Below, piece after piece: positions 10,238 through 20,021 of a stretch of DNA of 64,000 nt. Both the position numbers and the translations under genes were made by a program. Within the stretch, counting starts at the first letter, position 1, and every line of letters starts with the position of its first letter. Below the pieces are notes generated by a model. It searched no databases. It worked only from the letters and a program-made list of their open reading frames with translations, and was not told the origin of the DNA. The stretch comes from Myroides fluvii. Its GTDB lineage: Bacteria > Bacteroidota > Bacteroidia > Flavobacteriales > Flavobacteriaceae. The DNA lies in contig NZ_CP039934.1 in NCBI RefSeq assembly GCF_009792295.1, forward strand, positions 310,001 to 374,000, in the 5' to 3' direction.

Positions 10238-10708
10238 ATGAAAGAACAATACGAACAGATTGCCATTCAATATCACAGTGAAGTATTAGAAAAAGAGACA
10301 GAAGAGATTTTATGGGGAATTGTAGTTGATGCAGAGAAAAATTTGTTTCAGATAGACAATATTCCGTTCTATGGTCCGGAATTATCTTGCGAAGATGTGG
10401 TGCATGCCACCTATGATGAGAAAGCAAAGCGCTATCAAGTGGTACACGTGGAGCAACCTTCTGGAAACACGACAGTTCAAGTGATGGTACTCAAAGAAAA
10501 ATACAACCGTGAGGATTTGTACAACGAGATTTTATACGCACAAACGGAAATTGAATTAGTAGATGATTATTACTTCGTCATCAATGTCCCTGCAAAAACA
10601 GATTACAAAAATGTATATGCCATTCTAGCTGCTTTAGAAGAAGAACAGGTTATTTCTTTTGCTGAGCCTAATTTATCACCAAAGCACAATGCAGATATTA
10701 GAAAATAA
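10238..10708 (+). CDS. DUF4265 domain protein
   Basis: A 156-aa cytoplasmic protein that fits DUF4265 over most of its length. Family-like features are the early VLEKETEEILWGIVVD, the NIPFYGPELSCEDVVHA segment, and the SGNTTVQVMV strand. No biochemical function is established for this family. It has its own -7 element and its own terminator, so it is monocistronic. Confidence 0.72.
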   Translation: MKEQYEQIAIQYHSEVLEKETEEILWGIVVDAEKNLFQIDNIPFYGPELSCEDVVHATYDEKAKRYQVVHVEQPSGNTTVQVMVLKEKYNREDLYNEILYAQTEIELVDDYYFVINVPAKTDYKNVYAILAALEEEQVISFAEPNLSPKHNADIRK

Positions 10709-10745
10709 AAAAAAGCCTCGTAAAAAATGAATACGAGGCTTTTTT
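10709..10745. terminator. Bidirectional terminator
   Basis: AAAAAAGCCTCGTA at 10709-10722 pairs with TACGAGGCTTTTTT at 10732-10745. It lies between the convergent DUF4265 and MBOAT genes. Confidence 0.9.
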
Positions 10746-10759
10746 ATTTCTATTTTTTC

Positions 10760-12421
10760 TTAGAACTGGAAGTAAATAAAGGGTTGCGGACCTGCTGTAG
10801 CAGTTGCATACACCACCCAAAACACAAATCCCAACACCACTGATTTAACAAAGATTGGTGCAACATTAAACCATTGATGAGGAATAGCCATCCAACGTTT
10901 AGGAATAAAATGCCATACAAATCCAATAGCGATTAACAAAAATACATTTTTGTATCCCATGATAATTGTTTTCCAAGCTTCCCAATCGTATTCAAGATCT
11001 GCAATATTATAAATGATATTCAATGCCGTATCAAATGAATTCGCACGGAAGAAAATCCAACAGAACGTAACAAAGTGAAACGTCAAAATAATGGAAATCA
11101 CGCGCCATACAAAAGAAGCGGGTTTATCTTTTTTACGCGGAAACAACTCCATCACTAATTTGTGTACAGCTAGAGCAATTCCGTGTAAAGCCCCCCATAC
11201 GATAAAACGCAAGCTAGCCCCGTGCCACAATCCCCCTAACAACATCGTGGTCAGCAAATTGAAGTTGGTAAACAAACTCTTTTCTTTTGTTTTAGACAAA
11301 GCGATGGTCAATAGAAACACAACCAAAGATAAAATACCGATAATCAAAGGGTAAATACTCGAGTTGTAGCTATACACTCCCCAACCTATAATTCCAACGA
11401 AAAACAGCCCTGGAAAGAAGTATCCTCCAAACGTTCCCTTTCGATTCCCTCCTACTGAAATATAAAGAAAATCCTTTAGCCAAGTAGATAAGGAAATATG
11501 CCATCTTCTCCAAAATTCCGTAATAGACGTAGACTGATAAGGCAGATTAAAGTTCATCGGCAGGCGATAACCCAATAGCAAAGCAATACCAATAGCCATA
11601 TCAGAATATCCAGAGAAATCACAGTAAATCTGAATGGCATAACCGTAAGAAGCCATTAAATTTTCAAAAGCAGTATAACTATTTGGAGCATCGAATACGC
11701 GATCTACAAAATTAATGGATATATAATCTGAGATAACAGCCTTTTTTAAAAGCCCTCCAATAATTAACAACATTCCTTCATTTACCTGTTCTCTTGTAAC
11801 TAAAAGATTGGAGTAGATCTGAGGAATAAAATCCTTTGCCCGCACAATAGGTCCAGCGACCAATTGAGGAAAGAAAGAAATGAAAAACAGATAGTCTAAA
11901 AAGTTTTTAGTGGGTTCTATTTCTTTGCGATAAATCTCAATAATATAACTAATCGACTGGAAGGTATAAAACGAAATTCCAACAGGTAAAATCAAATCAT
12001 CTAAATGGAATTTGGTATCTGCGAAGAAATTAAATCCATCTAAAAAGAAATTGGTATATTTAAAATAGCCTAATAATCCGAGATTTAACACCACACTTAA
12101 GGTGAGTAAGAATCGCTTTTTCGCCTCATTTGTACTGTGGTGGATGGTATTGGCAAAGGTGTAATCCATCAACGATGATCCTATCAAAATGAAGAGGTAC
12201 AAACCACTTGATTTATAATAGAAAAACAAGGAGAACAGCACCACATACAATAAGCGGGCATGAAACGTTTTTCTTAGACCAATATAAATAACGTAGAAAA
12301 CAATAAACATCCCCAAAAACAAAGCCGAGTTAAACAACAAGGGTTCTTTGGGGTTAAATGTAAACCAGTGAATCACGTCATCCAAGGTTACAGTGGGCAA
12401 TTCTATATTAAATAGACTCAT
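10760..12421 (-). CDS. MBOAT family membrane O-acyltransferase
   Basis: A 553-aa polytopic membrane protein with about eleven to twelve hydrophobic segments. It carries the AlgI/PatA/DltB-type motif RRWHISLSTWLKDFLYI near residue 300 and, further on, GGLWHGASLRFIVWGALHG, which holds the histidine normally taken as catalytic. MBOAT proteins of this type move acyl groups across the inner membrane for transfer to alginate, peptidoglycan or teichoic acid. Its start overlaps the end of the upstream SGNH gene by 14 bp. The pairing MBOAT plus SGNH proteins is the known layout of envelope O-acetylation systems; the acceptor glycan here is inferred, not shown. Confidence 0.9.
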   Translation of the reverse strand: MSLFNIELPTVTLDDVIHWFTFNPKEPLLFNSALFLGMFIVFYVIYIGLRKTFHARLLYVVLFSLFFYYKSSGLYLFILIGSSLMDYTFANTIHHSTNEAKKRFLLTLSVVLNLGLLGYFKYTNFFLDGFNFFADTKFHLDDLILPVGISFYTFQSISYIIEIYRKEIEPTKNFLDYLFFISFFPQLVAGPIVRAKDFIPQIYSNLLVTREQVNEGMLLIIGGLLKKAVISDYISINFVDRVFDAPNSYTAFENLMASYGYAIQIYCDFSGYSDMAIGIALLLGYRLPMNFNLPYQSTSITEFWRRWHISLSTWLKDFLYISVGGNRKGTFGGYFFPGLFFVGIIGWGVYSYNSSIYPLIIGILSLVVFLLTIALSKTKEKSLFTNFNLLTTMLLGGLWHGASLRFIVWGALHGIALAVHKLVMELFPRKKDKPASFVWRVISIILTFHFVTFCWIFFRANSFDTALNIIYNIADLEYDWEAWKTIIMGYKNVFLLIAIGFVWHFIPKRWMAIPHQWFNVAPIFVKSVVLGFVFWVVYATATAGPQPFIYFQF

Positions 12422-13856
12422 TTGTCTGTGTAGTTTCTGTTGAAAAATAGTTCTGATATACCTTCATTAATCCTTCAAAAAACAAGGTTCCAGTATATTC
12501 ATAACCTTTAATGGTATAATGTACTAAGTCTTTGGACAACATTTGTTCATCAATCAAATAAGGCAATCCCAGGGTGCCTCCTAAGTTGTAATACATATCC
12601 CAAATCGCATAGTTTTGCTCAATGCCATTAATGATAATTTCATTGGCCAACGTACTTGCTATTGTATTGGGTTTTCCTTTTGAAAAATAACTAGGGGGCG
12701 GTGAGGTAACTAAAATTGACGTTTGCGGGTTTCTAGTTTTCACTTCCATCAAAAATCGATTGATCTCCTTTCTAAAACTCGCTCCATCAATTTTATCAAA
12801 AGCTTCATTTGTTCCCAAGGACAAGATAATCAAATCTGCTTCCAGTCCTTCTAATTGTTCAAAAAACAAAGGATACTTGTTGTAATCTGAATAGCGTGCA
12901 CCATTAACGCCAATCGTGTGGTATACGATTCCCGGTTGATCATTTTCTAATACCAGTCCATTTAAGTCATTCGACTCATTTTGAGCCACAGCATACAGAT
13001 AAAACTGTGCTGTTGTACTAGGGAAATCAAAAGAAACAAACGTTTTTTGCTTGTTGTAATTAACAGGATGAAACACCGAAGTAGCAAGCTGTGGTCGTTC
13101 AACTTCTTTTGTGGGAATCACTAAAGTTTTACCTGCTTGTATTGCGGTAGATTTTAACTTATTTAATTGTTTTAAATGCGCTACTGTGGTATTGTATTTT
13201 TGTGCAATACCCGATAGTGATTCTCCAGCTTTAATTTTATGTGAACTCGTCTTAGCGACTGTTGTATTGGTTAAATTCAGTTCGCGATCCGTTGTTCCTA
13301 CCCGATACGTCAATTCGTCAGTAGGGGTAAAAAGTTTCACTCTAGTGAAAGCAAATTTACTTTCTCTCAAATCGACCTTAATCACTGCGTCTTTGGTACT
13401 AGAAGACAAGGCGATGCCACTCAACCCTACTTTAGCGCCATTAACTGGATAGATATTTCTTCTGTTCTCCCAGTCAGAATTACTAGAATAACGCACGAAA
13501 TTATTGCTATTGGTACGTGCTAACTGATAGGGAAAAGTAAATCCCAATCCCCCATTTCCAAACTGTTCTTGGATCAAATTGCGCACTTTTCCACTAAAAA
13601 AATCAGCTTGAATATGCGAATCTCCAATGTGAACAATATTGACTTTTTTTCGCTCGCCCTGACTCAATTCTCTCAAGCTAGTAAAAAAATGTTTTAATTG
13701 TTCTGGATAATAAATCATATTCTTGTAGGGCTCATTTAGTGTATCTTGTACCTGAGCTGTATCTATATCTTCCTGATCTTTTGGTTGTACTTGAGCTAAA
13801 ATACTCGTGCTCACCAAAAGCAGTAGAGAAACCATAACTTTACTCCCTTTCTTCAT
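12408..13856 (-). CDS. Periplasmic SGNH/GDSL hydrolase with internal LysM domain
   Basis: A 482-aa protein with a signal peptide (cleavage near residue 21). Block I of the SGNH fold is VHIGDSHIQAD with the nucleophile Ser at about 77. A LysM domain occupies about 203-250 (HKIKAGESLSGIAQKYNTTV). SGNH block III-like LSLGTNEAFD is near 345 and the block V Asp/His pair is in DLVHYTIKGYEYTG (443-456). The LysM module therefore sits inside the hydrolase, between blocks I and III. LysM binds GlcNAc-containing glycan such as peptidoglycan, so an acetyl-transfer or deacetylation role on peptidoglycan is plausible. It overlaps both neighbouring genes. Confidence 0.86.
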   Translation of the reverse strand: MKKGSKVMVSLLLLVSTSILAQVQPKDQEDIDTAQVQDTLNEPYKNMIYYPEQLKHFFTSLRELSQGERKKVNIVHIGDSHIQADFFSGKVRNLIQEQFGNGGLGFTFPYQLARTNSNNFVRYSSNSDWENRRNIYPVNGAKVGLSGIALSSSTKDAVIKVDLRESKFAFTRVKLFTPTDELTYRVGTTDRELNLTNTTVAKTSSHKIKAGESLSGIAQKYNTTVAHLKQLNKLKSTAIQAGKTLVIPTKEVERPQLATSVFHPVNYNKQKTFVSFDFPSTTAQFYLYAVAQNESNDLNGLVLENDQPGIVYHTIGVNGARYSDYNKYPLFFEQLEGLEADLIILSLGTNEAFDKIDGASFRKEINRFLMEVKTRNPQTSILVTSPPPSYFSKGKPNTIASTLANEIIINGIEQNYAIWDMYYNLGGTLGLPYLIDEQMLSKDLVHYTIKGYEYTGTLFFEGLMKVYQNYFSTETTQTNESI

Positions 13857-15339
13857 TGGACACCGTATCTATTTCTTTTTGAACTTTATTTCTATGTAGG
13901 GAATCTTCATTCAAATTACTTCTCCCTCTTTGTCTAGTTTCCCCTCCTTTTTCTTTTTTATACGTAGCGTATCCTTCTTCTAATTGTTTAAAAATTAAAG
14001 CAGATACCGTTTGTGCACCTCTAAAATTAAAGTGGGTGTAATCTTTATTAGCTTTCGCTGGTGATCCTTCTACCCATTGAACCATCGAACCTTTTCCTCC
14101 CATCGCCTCATATAAATTGAAAAAACCCGTTTTGGATTCCATTGCATACTTGCGCTGTGCACGCATCAATGGGGTTACCGCTGAATCAGTTGCCATGGTC
14201 AAATCATATTTCGTCGACTTATCAGCTGTAGAAATAACTAAGATGGATGCTTTTGGAAAACACTGTCTTAAATGACTAACGACTTTATTCATTTGTTTGG
14301 TATACCAACTGTAATTATGTGATCCATAATTTAATACATTGGTTCCATAATGTAAGATAATCAAGCTATAATCCAATTCTTTTTGGAATTTCTGCATGAC
14401 AGCTACGTTGAATAAAGATAAAGGTAATCCGGAGTTTCCGCGGCTTGAAAAATTATCTACCTGTACCCCCGTTGGACTACTAACATCGATACCATATAAC
14501 GGAATCGAATCCGCATGAAGAAATTGCAATTTCAATTGTTTGATTGAACTTCCTCCGGTCAATTTCAGTTTATTCAATGCTGTAGCGGCATTTAAGGATT
14601 TTCGAAGGGTATCTTTTTGCATAATAACCTCAACTGTACCGCGTGTATTAGTCGATCTACCATAATACAATGTTGGGTTATTCAGCGTCGTCATATTGCG
14701 TATATTACCTGCTTGATAACTTACCCAGGTAGGTCTTACGGTGTCTTTAACAAAGAACACTTGTCCACCTACACCAAACGGTTTGCGTGGATTTTTTACA
14801 TTTAAATAAGACTGAACCTTCCAATTTGGCGAATACTTATGCGTCACAGATCCCCTAGATTGAGAAGACTCCGACGTAATTTGGATAAATCCAACCCCAG
14901 AACCCCCGTATTTATCTTGGTAATTTTTGCGCAAATCTTGAACAATCATATCACCATCTGTCATAGAATCTCCATAATAGGCGATACGCGCACGTCCTTG
15001 ATTTTCCATCTCTACTTGGTACAAACGGCTAAAGAAGTAATCCAAAAAGACCATTCCTTTAAAGCTTGCTTCCCCTTCATTGGAAAACAAATCTTCTTCT
15101 TGAATGACAAGTACTTCTCCTTCTTCTGTATCAGAAGCAGGAGTAGTTTCTCCTTTTACGGCTACTTTTTCCTCTTCAATTGCCTCCAATAACAAGCTGT
15201 CAATTACCACATTGCTCGTTTTGGGTTTTTCTTCCGAAAAAATCTTTTGAGGCAAATTTGCCTTAAAGAATAAAAAAAAGCCACTAGCCAATATAACAAT
15301 GGCTAATGACTGTATCATGTATGATTTTACTACTTTCAC
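13840..15339 (-). CDS. Membrane-anchored SGNH/GDSL hydrolase-like protein
   Basis: A 499-aa protein anchored by one N-terminal transmembrane segment (about residues 8-27) followed by an acidic linker. SGNH block I is RIAYYGDSMTDGD near residue 125. Block III-like LHYGTNVL is near 328 and the Asp/His block is DYTHFNFRGAQ near 434. About 190 residues lie between blocks I and III, more than in minimal SGNH enzymes, so an extra domain is probably inserted as in its downstream neighbour. It follows argS by 11 bp and overlaps the LysM-SGNH gene by 17 bp. It probably works with that gene and the MBOAT in glycan O-acetylation. Confidence 0.85.
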   Translation of the reverse strand: MKVVKSYMIQSLAIVILASGFFLFFKANLPQKIFSEEKPKTSNVVIDSLLLEAIEEEKVAVKGETTPASDTEEGEVLVIQEEDLFSNEGEASFKGMVFLDYFFSRLYQVEMENQGRARIAYYGDSMTDGDMIVQDLRKNYQDKYGGSGVGFIQITSESSQSRGSVTHKYSPNWKVQSYLNVKNPRKPFGVGGQVFFVKDTVRPTWVSYQAGNIRNMTTLNNPTLYYGRSTNTRGTVEVIMQKDTLRKSLNAATALNKLKLTGGSSIKQLKLQFLHADSIPLYGIDVSSPTGVQVDNFSSRGNSGLPLSLFNVAVMQKFQKELDYSLIILHYGTNVLNYGSHNYSWYTKQMNKVVSHLRQCFPKASILVISTADKSTKYDLTMATDSAVTPLMRAQRKYAMESKTGFFNLYEAMGGKGSMVQWVEGSPAKANKDYTHFNFRGAQTVSALIFKQLEEGYATYKKEKGGETRQRGRSNLNEDSLHRNKVQKEIDTVSNEERE

Positions 15340-15350
15340 AAAGAACGAAA

Positions 15351-17129
15351 TTACATACGATTTGGTACCGCAATTCCCAACAAAGAGAATGCGTCTTGGA
15401 TCACCAAACCAACTTTTTGAGATAATTGTACTCTAAACGTTTTCAACGTTAGGTCTTCTTCTCCAAGAATAGAAACCGATTGATAAAAAGAATTGTATTC
15501 TTTTACCAAGTCATACACATAATTTGCAAGTAAAGCTGGACTATGTGAACGTGCTGCATTTTGAATTACTTCTGGGAAGTCTTCCAACAACTTAATTATT
15601 TCCTTTTCTTTCGGATCTAAAGCGATAGCCGTTATTTCAGTTGATAAATCAAACGCTGCTCTGCGCAAAATCGATTGAATACGCGCATAAGCATATTGAA
15701 TAAACGGTCCTGTATTTCCAGCAAAATCGACAGATTCTTCCGGATTAAACAAGATGCGTTTCTTAGGATCAACCTTTAAAATATAATATTTAAGCGCCCC
15801 TAAACCGATGGTGTTATAGAGCGTTTCTTTTTCCTCTTCCGAATAACCTTCTAATTTACCTAATTCTTCTGAAATCGAACGAGCCGTATTGGTCATTTCT
15901 TCCATTAATTCATCTGCATCTACAACCGTACCCTCTCTACTCTTCATTTTTCCTGAAGGTAAATCTACCATTCCGTAAGACAAATGGAATAAACTATCGG
16001 CCCAATCAAACCCTAAGCGTTTCAGAATCAAGAACAACACTTTAAAGTGATAATCTTGCTCATTTCCAACGGTATAGACCATCCCTCCAATATCAGAAAA
16101 ATCTTTTACACGTTGAATCGCTGTACCGATATCTTGTGTCATGTACACGGATGTACCATCTCCACGAAGGACTAACTTTTCATCTAATCCATCGTCTGTT
16201 AAGTCAATCCAAACAGAATTATCTTCTTTTTTAAAGAATACACCACGTGCTAATCCGTCTTCAACAACATCTTTACCTAGCAAATACGTATCACTTTCGT
16301 AATAGTTCTTATCAAAATCGATTCCCAAGTTTGCATAAGAAACGGCAAAACCATCATATACCCATTGGTTCATCATTTTCCATAACTCAATTACTTCAGG
16401 CTTTCCAGCTTCCCAATCCAATAGCATTTCTTTTGCCTCCTTTATAATTGGCGCTTCTAATTTAGCTTGATCTTCTGTCAGACCACTCGCCATCAGATCT
16501 TTAATTTGAGCCTTGTACTCCACATCAAATTTCACGTAGTAGTTTCCTACTAGTTTATCGCCTTTTAATCCTGTTGAGGTTGGAGTTTCTCCATTGCCAA
16601 ACTTTTGCCAAGCCAGCATAGACTTACAAATATGGATTCCTCTATCGTTGATAATTTGTGTTTTATACACCTTTTTCCCCGAAGCTTTTAAAATTTCAGC
16701 AACCGAAAATCCAAGTAAGTTATTGCGTACGTGACCTAAGTGTAACGGTTTATTTGTATTAGGCGAAGAATATTCAACTAATACTGCTTTATCATTTGCG
16801 TCTGGAGTTTTAAACCCATAGTGTTCCTCTTTATTCATCTCCGCAAAAGAAGATAAATAGTAACTTTCTGCAACAACTAGATTCAAAAATCCTTTTACGA
16901 CATTAAACCGCTCTATTTCAGTTGTATTTTCAACTAAATACTCACCGATTTTAGTTCCTATTTCGATAGGATTTCCTTTAATCTGTTTTAAAAATGGAAA
17001 AATAACAACTGTAATATCTCCTTCAAATTCTTTCCTAGTAACTTGATATTCTACTTTATCAATTACTACATCGTACAGCTCTTTGGCTGCATTTATAATC
17101 TGAGGAGTTAAAATCTGATTCAACATCAT
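15351..17129 (-). CDS. argS: Arginyl-tRNA synthetase
   Basis: A class I aminoacyl-tRNA synthetase of 592 aa from the first ATG. The HIGH-type signature is HLGHVRNNL near residue 121. The KMSKS region has the relaxed ArgRS form KMKSREGT. The N-terminal Add1 domain and C-terminal DALR anticodon-binding domain (ending AFSLLGIAVPNRM) are both present. It charges tRNA-Arg in the cytoplasm. Two adjacent ATGs (17129 and 17126) are possible starts; an upstream TTG at 17135 lies too near the predicted transcription start. It heads a tight minus-strand series with the two SGNH genes and the MBOAT, which would then share its promoter. Confidence 0.97.
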   Translation of the reverse strand: MMLNQILTPQIINAAKELYDVVIDKVEYQVTRKEFEGDITVVIFPFLKQIKGNPIEIGTKIGEYLVENTTEIERFNVVKGFLNLVVAESYYLSSFAEMNKEEHYGFKTPDANDKAVLVEYSSPNTNKPLHLGHVRNNLLGFSVAEILKASGKKVYKTQIINDRGIHICKSMLAWQKFGNGETPTSTGLKGDKLVGNYYVKFDVEYKAQIKDLMASGLTEDQAKLEAPIIKEAKEMLLDWEAGKPEVIELWKMMNQWVYDGFAVSYANLGIDFDKNYYESDTYLLGKDVVEDGLARGVFFKKEDNSVWIDLTDDGLDEKLVLRGDGTSVYMTQDIGTAIQRVKDFSDIGGMVYTVGNEQDYHFKVLFLILKRLGFDWADSLFHLSYGMVDLPSGKMKSREGTVVDADELMEEMTNTARSISEELGKLEGYSEEEKETLYNTIGLGALKYYILKVDPKKRILFNPEESVDFAGNTGPFIQYAYARIQSILRRAAFDLSTEITAIALDPKEKEIIKLLEDFPEVIQNAARSHSPALLANYVYDLVKEYNSFYQSVSILGEEDLTLKTFRVQLSQKVGLVIQDAFSLLGIAVPNRM

Positions 17130-17146
17130 TAACAAAATTTAATAGG

Positions 17147-17154
17147 CAAAGATA
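17147..17154 (-). promoter_or_regulatory. -7 promoter element for argS
   Basis: On the minus strand TATCTTTG matches TANNTTTG, 18 bp before the ATG at 17129. I see no convincing -33 element. A start of transcription near 17141 would give a leader of only about 12 nt. Confidence 0.5.
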
Positions 17155-17294
17155 ATTCTTATTTTATCATGAATAAAATAGATAAAAGGAAAATTTATAT
17201 CCAAAGGAATTGGTTTTCTTATTTTATTTTAGAGAAGCGTTCTTTTTAATTGATTAATCCGGCTGTATTCCTTCAAAAAAGCAAAAAAAGAAGG

Positions 17295-18416
17295 CTATAA
17301 TTCCTTATTTGTTTCTCTCTTTCTATATTCTAGTGGTGGTAAATCATGTAAATCTTTAAATGCGCGATAAAAAGAGGTAGTAGAGCTAAAGCCTACCTCT
17401 ACGCCTATTTCTTTTACGGATAGCTCAGTATACTGGGAATTCGTCAACATTTGTTGCGCCTTCGATACACGAATTGCATTGACATACTGATTAAAATTAG
17501 TTTGTAACTGGTTAGAAAAAAAATAGCTCAACTCATACTTACTCGTTTCTAAAGTTTCGGCTAACTTGGTTAGACTAAGGGTAGAATCAAAGAAATACTG
17601 AATTGGCAATCCTGCTAAAGATTCTTTTATCATTTGCAAACGTTGAATATCTACATTTGATTTCGCATATTTAGTCCATTCTTTTTTGTCATTCGTTCTT
17701 GGAGCTGTAGCCTCGGACAAGGGTACAAATCGTTCACGATGCTCTTGAGGTACAAACGCGTATAGCTTAGCTATATATTGCTGAAGAAAAACTAAACTCA
17801 AAAACAACAATACAAAAATAAATAGAAGTAAGCTCACCGTCATCATCCACTTGAAATTAACAAAAAAAACGGCTACGAACAGACTGCTATTCAAAATAAA
17901 AAAACAACTAAACAACAGGAAAGGCTTCCCTTTCTTATGAGGTACATTTTTTAAAGCCGAAAGGAATAAAAAACTATAATACAACATAGAGACAAACAAG
18001 AGAGCCACGAAGGATAAAAGAAAAACCTCCTCTTCTATATCAAAAAGATCCTGGATAAAAAACTCAATCAAAGTCAATATAGCTAAGACATAAGATAAAT
18101 AAAACTCAACTATATATCCTTTATTTCGGTTGACTATTTTGTTCGACTCGATAAAACAAAAATAATAACTAGGCCAAAACAAGAATAGGAATCCCACAAT
18201 GACATGATTGACAATACGCTCACTCTGTACAATAAATACAATTAACTCAACGATTGAAAATAAAAGTATTAACCAAGTAAATTGTCGCCTTCTATCAAAG
18301 TGATTTTCTTTTGAAGGATTGATTTTACCATCTAAAACCAAAGTAAATACATTAACTACACACAGTATTGTAAGGATGATAACCGCAAAAAGACTTTCTA
18401 TCGTATACAATTCCAT
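17295..18416 (-). CDS. Membrane-embedded AraC-family regulator
   Basis: A 373-aa protein: about seven hydrophobic segments over residues 1-220, then a soluble C-terminal AraC-type double helix-turn-helix (about 275-370). The C-terminal hallmark is VKEIGVEVGFSSTTSFYRAFKDLHDLPPLEYRK, given here only as the recognisable GF-x-S-x-x-x-FYRAFK core. I chose ATG at 18416; a GTG at 18425 directly abuts the stop codon of the upstream gene. The layout suggests a one-component regulator that senses a membrane signal and binds DNA from the membrane. It is the second gene of a pair with the TPR-AraC gene. Confidence 0.83.
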   Translation of the reverse strand: MELYTIESLFAVIILTILCVVNVFTLVLDGKINPSKENHFDRRRQFTWLILLFSIVELIVFIVQSERIVNHVIVGFLFLFWPSYYFCFIESNKIVNRNKGYIVEFYLSYVLAILTLIEFFIQDLFDIEEEVFLLSFVALLFVSMLYYSFLFLSALKNVPHKKGKPFLLFSCFFILNSSLFVAVFFVNFKWMMTVSLLLFIFVLLFLSLVFLQQYIAKLYAFVPQEHRERFVPLSEATAPRTNDKKEWTKYAKSNVDIQRLQMIKESLAGLPIQYFFDSTLSLTKLAETLETSKYELSYFFSNQLQTNFNQYVNAIRVSKAQQMLTNSQYTELSVKEIGVEVGFSSTTSFYRAFKDLHDLPPLEYRKRETNKEL

Positions 18417-18425
18417 GATAAGCAC

Positions 18426-20021
18426 TTATTTTTTTTCTATTTTTTCAAGGTATTGAATAAAAAAAGAAGGATTAACACCAATACTCTTTTTAAACTCTAC
18501 AGAAAAACTACTATGAGAACCAAACCCCACAACCTCTGCTAGGTGACTAATTTTGTAGTCTCTATATTCTTTTTCAAAACGCATGAGTTTCACACTTTCT
18601 AAAAGCCTTAATTGTGTAAGATAGGTTTTAAATTCTACTTGCTTATGTTTTTGAAAAACATAAGCAAGAGCTGTTGTAGTTGCTTGACAATATTCTGCCA
18701 GCATTTCTAACGTAAGTGCGCTATTTGTAAAACGCTTTTCTTGCTCAAAGCGAAGCAAAGCTTCTATGATTGCTTTTTCCTTTTCATCACAAGGTATATT
18801 ATACCAACTCAATCCTTGAAAAAAGGCGGCTAACTCACTTTCTTTAGCTTGAACTATTTTTTGTAAAAAAGCAGTCGAAGACTCTTCCCCTGCTTCATTC
18901 TCCTTATTTCTTTTGCGTCTTATAACGAAATAAATTCCTGGAGCCAACAACAAAACAACTAAAAATGAAACAATTACAACTAAATACTTTTTATTTTTAG
19001 TTGTAATTTCATCTTTAAATTGTTGCTGTTGTTCTAATAATTCATTAACTGTTTTTGTTCTAAACGCTTCTTTTTCGTGTCGTTCATTCAAGTACAATTT
19101 ATTATACTTGCTATAATTTTCCCAATCCTCAATGGATTCATAATATTCTCTCAAATAATCATAACAAGTTTCCTTGAGATCTCTATTATCATTAACTATC
19201 GCTATATGTAACCCTTTGTGATAGTAATCTAAAACTTGATTAGCTGTAACCGGGCGCTGTTGTAACACATAAAGTTTTGCTAATCCTGCATAAATATATC
19301 CTAAAGCAAGGTAATCTTCAATGTCCTCCTCCTTCCTGATATATTCATATCCCTTATCATATGCTTTTTCTGCCTTGTCATATTGCTTGAGTTCTAGGTA
19401 ATTGATTCCTCTATCCTGTTCTAGCGAACACATATAGTGGTTATAATGAATAAGTGCTGTGCCAACTTTAGCGATATAACTTTCCGCACGCTGGATACTC
19501 AATAGAGCTTCATTATAATTTTTTTGATCATAATAATAAGCTGACAATAAATGATAATAATAAAAATAGGAAAAATTGCGATCATGTTCACCTGGAACAA
19601 GTGGAATTACAGTTTCAATCTTATCAAAATACAACTTAGCCTCATTAAAAAGACCCAAACGACTGTATTCAGCTCCAACGAAACCATACAAACGGCTCAA
19701 CCATTTATAGCTTTTGTTTTTTTCTGCTAAATCAATCGCTTGAAAAGCATATTGTAAAGAAGTTGGAATATTAAATTCATCGTGATAAAGATAGGCATGT
19801 ATAAAGAGAGCGTGTACTTTCACATGAATATCAGTCTCATTTTTATAAATTGAATCCACCAAGAAAAAAGCTCTTTCTTTATTTTTCGATCGAACCTCTG
19901 TGAGGATATTTGCCAATAGCATTTCTGATTTACTTACTTGTGCTTGTGCCAAGGTGCAAATGAGAAGAACGATAAGTATCCCAAAATTTCTTTTTTTCTT
20001 CATCCATTTTTTATTTAACAT
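18426..20021 (-). CDS. TPR - transmembrane - AraC-type regulator
   Basis: A 531-aa protein with a signal sequence (MKKKRNFGILIVLLICTLAQAQ), TPR-like helices over about 30-320, one transmembrane segment near 345-365 (YLVVIVSFLVVLLLAPGIYF), and a C-terminal AraC helix-turn-helix (about 430-525) with VVGFGSHSSFSVEFKK. The predicted topology puts the TPR sensor in the periplasm and the DNA-binding domain in the cytoplasm, an arrangement well known in Bacteroidota. It is directly followed by the membrane AraC gene, with no gap if that gene starts at GTG. Target genes are unknown. Confidence 0.84.
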   Translation of the reverse strand: MLNKKWMKKKRNFGILIVLLICTLAQAQVSKSEMLLANILTEVRSKNKERAFFLVDSIYKNETDIHVKVHALFIHAYLYHDEFNIPTSLQYAFQAIDLAEKNKSYKWLSRLYGFVGAEYSRLGLFNEAKLYFDKIETVIPLVPGEHDRNFSYFYYYHLLSAYYYDQKNYNEALLSIQRAESYIAKVGTALIHYNHYMCSLEQDRGINYLELKQYDKAEKAYDKGYEYIRKEEDIEDYLALGYIYAGLAKLYVLQQRPVTANQVLDYYHKGLHIAIVNDNRDLKETCYDYLREYYESIEDWENYSKYNKLYLNERHEKEAFRTKTVNELLEQQQQFKDEITTKNKKYLVVIVSFLVVLLLAPGIYFVIRRKRNKENEAGEESSTAFLQKIVQAKESELAAFFQGLSWYNIPCDEKEKAIIEALLRFEQEKRFTNSALTLEMLAEYCQATTTALAYVFQKHKQVEFKTYLTQLRLLESVKLMRFEKEYRDYKISHLAEVVGFGSHSSFSVEFKKSIGVNPSFFIQYLEKIEKK

